Positions 5,070-7,833 of a stretch of 7,833 bases of DNA are shown here, one piece after another. The stretch spans positions 1 to 7,833 of the forward strand of contig CAYZCZ010000030.1 of NCBI GenBank assembly GCA_964477125.1. The letters are read 5' to 3'. Position numbers and translations under genes: made by a program. The notes under the pieces were generated by a model, which did not search any database, was not told where the DNA came from, and saw only the letters and a program-made list of their open reading frames with translations. The stretch is from DALYDK01 sp964477125 (GTDB taxonomy: Bacteria > Patescibacteriota > Saccharimonadia > Saccharimonadales > CAIOMD01). Within the stretch, counting starts at the first letter, position 1, and each line of letters begins with the position of its first letter.

Positions 5070-6101
5070 ATGGAATATTCAAACGAAGATATTAACCAGG
5101 CCAAGCTGGAACTAGTAAAAGAATTTGCTAATTTACAAGATAAAAAAGCAATTCTAAAGTCCCCTTTAATTCGAAGTTTGTATCTTAAGATACGAGAATT
5201 ACCCGAAAATGAAAGAGGAAGTTTTGGATCACAGGTTAATAAACTTAAAACCGAAGTTGAGTCATGGTTAAGCAAAACAGAAGACGCGCAACAATTAAAA
5301 TCTAATATCGACATTACTGCCCCCATAGATGTAAATATTCCTGACGATAGCCAACCAAAATTATTAAGTCCAGAGCTTGGTAGCATGCATCCCTTGACAT
5401 TGGAACTTAATAAAATTATAGAAATTTATATGACTATGGGATTTTCAATTGTAGAGTCGCGACAAATTGATGACGATTACCATATGTTCGAAACCTTAAA
5501 TTTTCCAGCTGGTCATCCTGCGCGAGACGATTACGATACTTTTATGACGGAAGATGGCTTTATTGCCCCGGCTCACACAAGCACAATGCAAAACAGAGTA
5601 TTAAAAGCCAATAAGTACAAACTAGAAATGGGTGAACCAATTGCCGTTGTTGTTCCTGGAAGGGTATTTAGAAATGAAGACCTAGACGCTACCCATGAGC
5701 ACACTTTTTATCAAATAGAAGGGGTTTACGTATCTAAGGACGTTAACGTAGGCAACCTTATAGCAGTATTAAAAACCTTTATGAGTCAGTACTTTGGGCA
5801 AGAGCTAAGGGCAAAAATTCAGCCATTTTATTTTCCTTTTACTGAGCCCAGTTTTGAATTTGCAATTGAACGACCAGATAGTTTAAAAAAAGGTAATACC
5901 GAAGCTGATCAATGGCTTGAACTACTTGGATGTGGAATGATTAACCCCAATGTTTTATCTATGGCTGGTATTGACCCAACTATTTATACAGGTTTTGCCT
6001 GGGGCGGTGGACTAGAACGCTTAGTACTAATGAAATATGGTATCGAAGATATTAGGCATTTTGAAAACCCTAAAATAGAATTCTTGAGGCAGTTTAAATG
6101 A
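5070..6101 (+). CDS. pheS: Phenylalanyl-tRNA synthetase alpha subunit
   Basis: PheS carries the class II catalytic site of the (alpha-beta)2 enzyme that charges tRNA-Phe in the cytoplasm. The 343 residues match bacterial PheS (about 327-350). The N-terminal helical arm that binds tRNA is at about 1-90 (LPENERGSFGSQVNKLK at 44-60). Motif 1 is HPLTLELNKIIEIYMTMGF at 107-125. ARDDYDTF is at 151-158 and the HTS signature at 169-171. Motif 2 is FRNEDLDATHEHTFYQIEG at 200-218, with Arg201. FYFPFTEPSFEF is at 253-264. Motif 3 is GFAWGGGLERL at 308-318, with Arg317. Ala310 aligns with E. coli Ala294, which shapes the Phe pocket, counted from the identical C-terminal spacing. The ATG at 5070 gives the expected N-terminus. 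pheT begins inside the stop codon (ATGA), indicating translational coupling. Codons and composition match the neighbours, with no sign of transfer. Confidence 0.97.
   Translation: MEYSNEDINQAKLELVKEFANLQDKKAILKSPLIRSLYLKIRELPENERGSFGSQVNKLKTEVESWLSKTEDAQQLKSNIDITAPIDVNIPDDSQPKLLSPELGSMHPLTLELNKIIEIYMTMGFSIVESRQIDDDYHMFETLNFPAGHPARDDYDTFMTEDGFIAPAHTSTMQNRVLKANKYKLEMGEPIAVVVPGRVFRNEDLDATHEHTFYQIEGVYVSKDVNVGNLIAVLKTFMSQYFGQELRAKIQPFYFPFTEPSFEFAIERPDSLKKGNTEADQWLELLGCGMINPNVLSMAGIDPTIYTGFAWGGGLERLVLMKYGIEDIRHFENPKIEFLRQFK
6086..6089 (+). promoter_or_regulatory. Shine-Dalgarno of pheT inside the pheS 3' end
   Basis: GAGG, 8 nt before the pheT ATG at 6098. It supports that start, and shows that this internal operon gene uses an SD although pheS itself has none. 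Confidence 0.6.
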
Positions 6102-7833
6102 AAGTACCCCTAATTTTTGCAAATAGTATTAGTAATGTCGATATTCTAAAAAATGGTATTGACGAAGTTATAAATAAAGTTGGCGCCCAACTGGGTGCAA
6201 TAGAAGATGTTGAGTACTGGAACAAAAAATACGACAAAGCAGTTGTTGTAAAGGTAGTTTCATGCCTAAAACACCCGAATGCAGATAAGCTTAGTGTTTG
6301 TTTAGTAGATGATAACGGTAAAACCGCAAATGTAGAACGAGACAATAATGGTCTTGTCCAAGTAGTTTGTGGTGCTCCAAACGTTGAAGCTGGCGTTTAC
6401 GTTGCCTGGTTGCCCCCTACTTCTACCGTACCAGCAACTTATGGGACAAGTGAACCGTTTGTGCTTGGTACACGTGAATTACGAGGCGTAACAAGTAATG
6501 GCATGCTCGCAGCCCCTGATGAGCTTGGTTTTGGTGAAGATCATAACGGATTATTATTACTAGATAACGCCAGACCAGGCATGCCATTTGCCGAATATGC
6601 AAAACTAAACGAGACTGTACTAGACCTAGAAAATAAAATGTTTACACACAGACCAGACTGTTTTGGTATTTTGGGAGTTGCTCGTGAACTAGCTGGAATC
6701 CAGAATATGAAATTTACAAGTCCTAAATGGTACTTAGATGCGCCAGTATTTAATACCTTTAGCGATGAATCCCTGCCAATTAAGGCTAAGGTAGAAACAG
6801 AGCTAGTCCCTAGGTTTATTGTTGTATCTATGAAAAATATAGTTGTATCAGAAAGCCCTGATGAAATAAAATCAATGCTAAATTATTGTGGCATTAAGCC
6901 CATAAACAACGTAGTAGATATAACTAACTATCTAATGCAACTCACAGGTCAGCCATTACATGCTTACGATTATGATAAAGTCTTAGCTAAAGATGATGGC
7001 AAAGAAGCAAATCTTATAGCTAGGCTATCTAATAAAGGTGAGCAAATTAAACTTCTAAATGGCAAAACTCTAGAGCTCAAAGATGACAATACGCTCCTAA
7101 TAGCTACCGATAACCATGCTATTGGTGTTGCTGGGGTTATGGGGGGTACCGATACAGAAGTAGATGATAAGACAAAAAATATCATATTAGAATGTGCAAC
7201 TTTTGATATGTATAGTATCCGTAAAACCTCTATGAAATACGGTTTATTTACTGATGCTGTAACTAGGTTTAATAAAGGCCAAAGTCCGTTGCAAAATGAT
7301 AGAATTTTAGCTAAAGCAATGGAAATGGTTAGTAACCTTGCCGGTGGAGCACAAGCGAGTAATGTCATAGACGTAAAACATGATTCAGTGGTGCCAAAAC
7401 CAAATATTCAGGTTGATAGTAATTTTATCAACCTCCGTCTTGGTTCAGATTTAAGCCCCCAACAAATTGCAAACCTCTTAACAAATGTCGAGTTCAAAGT
7501 TGAAATATCTGGTGATATTTTAAATATTGATTTACCTTTTTGGCGTGAAGACATCGAGCTACCAGAAGATATTGTTGAAGAGGTTGGTAGAATGTACGGA
7601 TTCGACAAGTTGCCTGTATCATTGCCACTTTCCCCTGCTAGTCCTAGTATTATTGAACCTCAAATTAAGCTTAAAAATATATTACGACGTATTCTAGCAT
7701 CGGCTGGTGCAAACGAGGTACTAACTTACAGTTTTGTAAATGGTGAAATGTTAAACAAAGCTGGCCAAAATGCCAAAGATTCATACAAATTATCAAATGC
7801 CCTTAGCCCAGATCTTCAGTATTACCGACAAAG
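6098..7833 (+). CDS. pheT: Phenylalanyl-tRNA synthetase beta subunit, 3'-truncated by the window
   Basis: PheT is the partner of PheS. It recognises tRNA and hydrolyses mischarged Tyr-tRNA-Phe. 578 codons are visible of the usual 780-800; the frame is open to the last base. Domains in order: an N-terminal B1 part (1-40); a tRNA-binding OB fold at about 45-165 (CLKHPNADKLSVC at 56-68, then VVCGAPNVEAG and GMLAAPDELG); B3/B4 editing domain at about 225-410 (QPLHAYD at 285-291, AGVMGG, ILECATF, GLFTDAVTRFNKG at 382-394); B5 at about 425-500 (FWREDIELPEDIVEEVGRMYG from residue 481); then the start of the catalytic-like core. By spacing from the TDA motif, Glu365, Thr385 and Ala387 correspond to the E. 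coli editing residues Glu334, Thr354 and Ala356, and His288 is the QPLHA histidine, so proofreading should be intact. A variation is FNKGQSP where FEKGVDP is usual. The ATG overlaps the pheS stop. Confidence 0.96.
   Translation, partial: MKVPLIFANSISNVDILKNGIDEVINKVGAQLGAIEDVEYWNKKYDKAVVVKVVSCLKHPNADKLSVCLVDDNGKTANVERDNNGLVQVVCGAPNVEAGVYVAWLPPTSTVPATYGTSEPFVLGTRELRGVTSNGMLAAPDELGFGEDHNGLLLLDNARPGMPFAEYAKLNETVLDLENKMFTHRPDCFGILGVARELAGIQNMKFTSPKWYLDAPVFNTFSDESLPIKAKVETELVPRFIVVSMKNIVVSESPDEIKSMLNYCGIKPINNVVDITNYLMQLTGQPLHAYDYDKVLAKDDGKEANLIARLSNKGEQIKLLNGKTLELKDDNTLLIATDNHAIGVAGVMGGTDTEVDDKTKNIILECATFDMYSIRKTSMKYGLFTDAVTRFNKGQSPLQNDRILAKAMEMVSNLAGGAQASNVIDVKHDSVVPKPNIQVDSNFINLRLGSDLSPQQIANLLTNVEFKVEISGDILNIDLPFWREDIELPEDIVEEVGRMYGFDKLPVSLPLSPASPSIIEPQIKLKNILRRILASAGANEVLTYSFVNGEMLNKAGQNAKDSYKLSNALSPDLQYYRQ

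Noticed and set aside
5057..5386. 109-codon minus-strand open frame over the pheS N-terminus
   Set aside because: Antisense to the well-supported helical arm of PheS; low-complexity Ser/Leu composition.
6970..7368. 132-codon minus-strand open frame inside pheT
   Set aside because: Fully inside the conserved B3/B4 editing domain of pheT on the other strand; no start signals and no family resemblance.

Overview
The window is AT-rich bacterial DNA, densely packed and read with the standard code. UGA is a true stop (AI-2E-type gene, pheS) and UAG ends the HdeD-like and yajQ genes. Ile is often ATA, intergenic gaps are short, and there are many short lysine- and asparagine-rich proteins. The gene set (AI-2E-type permease, HdeD-like protein, RmuC, YajQ, an MGH1-like glycoside hydrolase, PheS/PheT) would fit a Patescibacteria/CPR genome, perhaps Saccharibacteria. 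That placement is a guess from gene content and style; no marker here proves it. A run of exactly 100 Ns (3874-3973) shows the window is a draft scaffold.

Layout. (1) 1-3181, plus strand: the 3' part of an AI-2E-family permease; an HdeD/DUF308 membrane protein with its own promoter and a strong Shine-Dalgarno (SD); tandem hairpins including a probable terminator; then a second unit of a 67-residue His-rich single-pass membrane protein followed after 6 nt by rmuC. (2) 3178-4988, minus strand: a glycoside hydrolase interrupted by the scaffold gap, yajQ, and upstream of them a 136-codon open frame with no usable start, which looks like a decayed or frameshifted gene. The hydrolase and rmuC converge and overlap by 4 nt. 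(3) 5070-7833, plus strand: pheS and pheT overlap by 4 nt (ATGA); pheT runs off the right edge. The two strands diverge from a roughly 80-nt promoter region at 4989-5069.

Functionally, pheST encode the two subunits of phenylalanyl-tRNA synthetase, with visible editing-site residues in PheT. The membrane genes on the left look like general envelope functions. The small His-rich protein and RmuC are both N-terminally membrane-anchored and almost certainly co-transcribed.

The most notable signals are these. Several genes have a -10-like hexamer exactly 6 nt before the ATG and no SD, suggesting leaderless mRNAs, while downstream or separately promoted genes have SDs. The frame at 4569-4988 has ATG-TTT-TAG at its head and an alternative SD-led GTG frame that meets the main frame at an A8 run in the right phase for a -1 shift. 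I see no CRISPR array, insertion sequence, tRNA, rRNA or clear new defence system.
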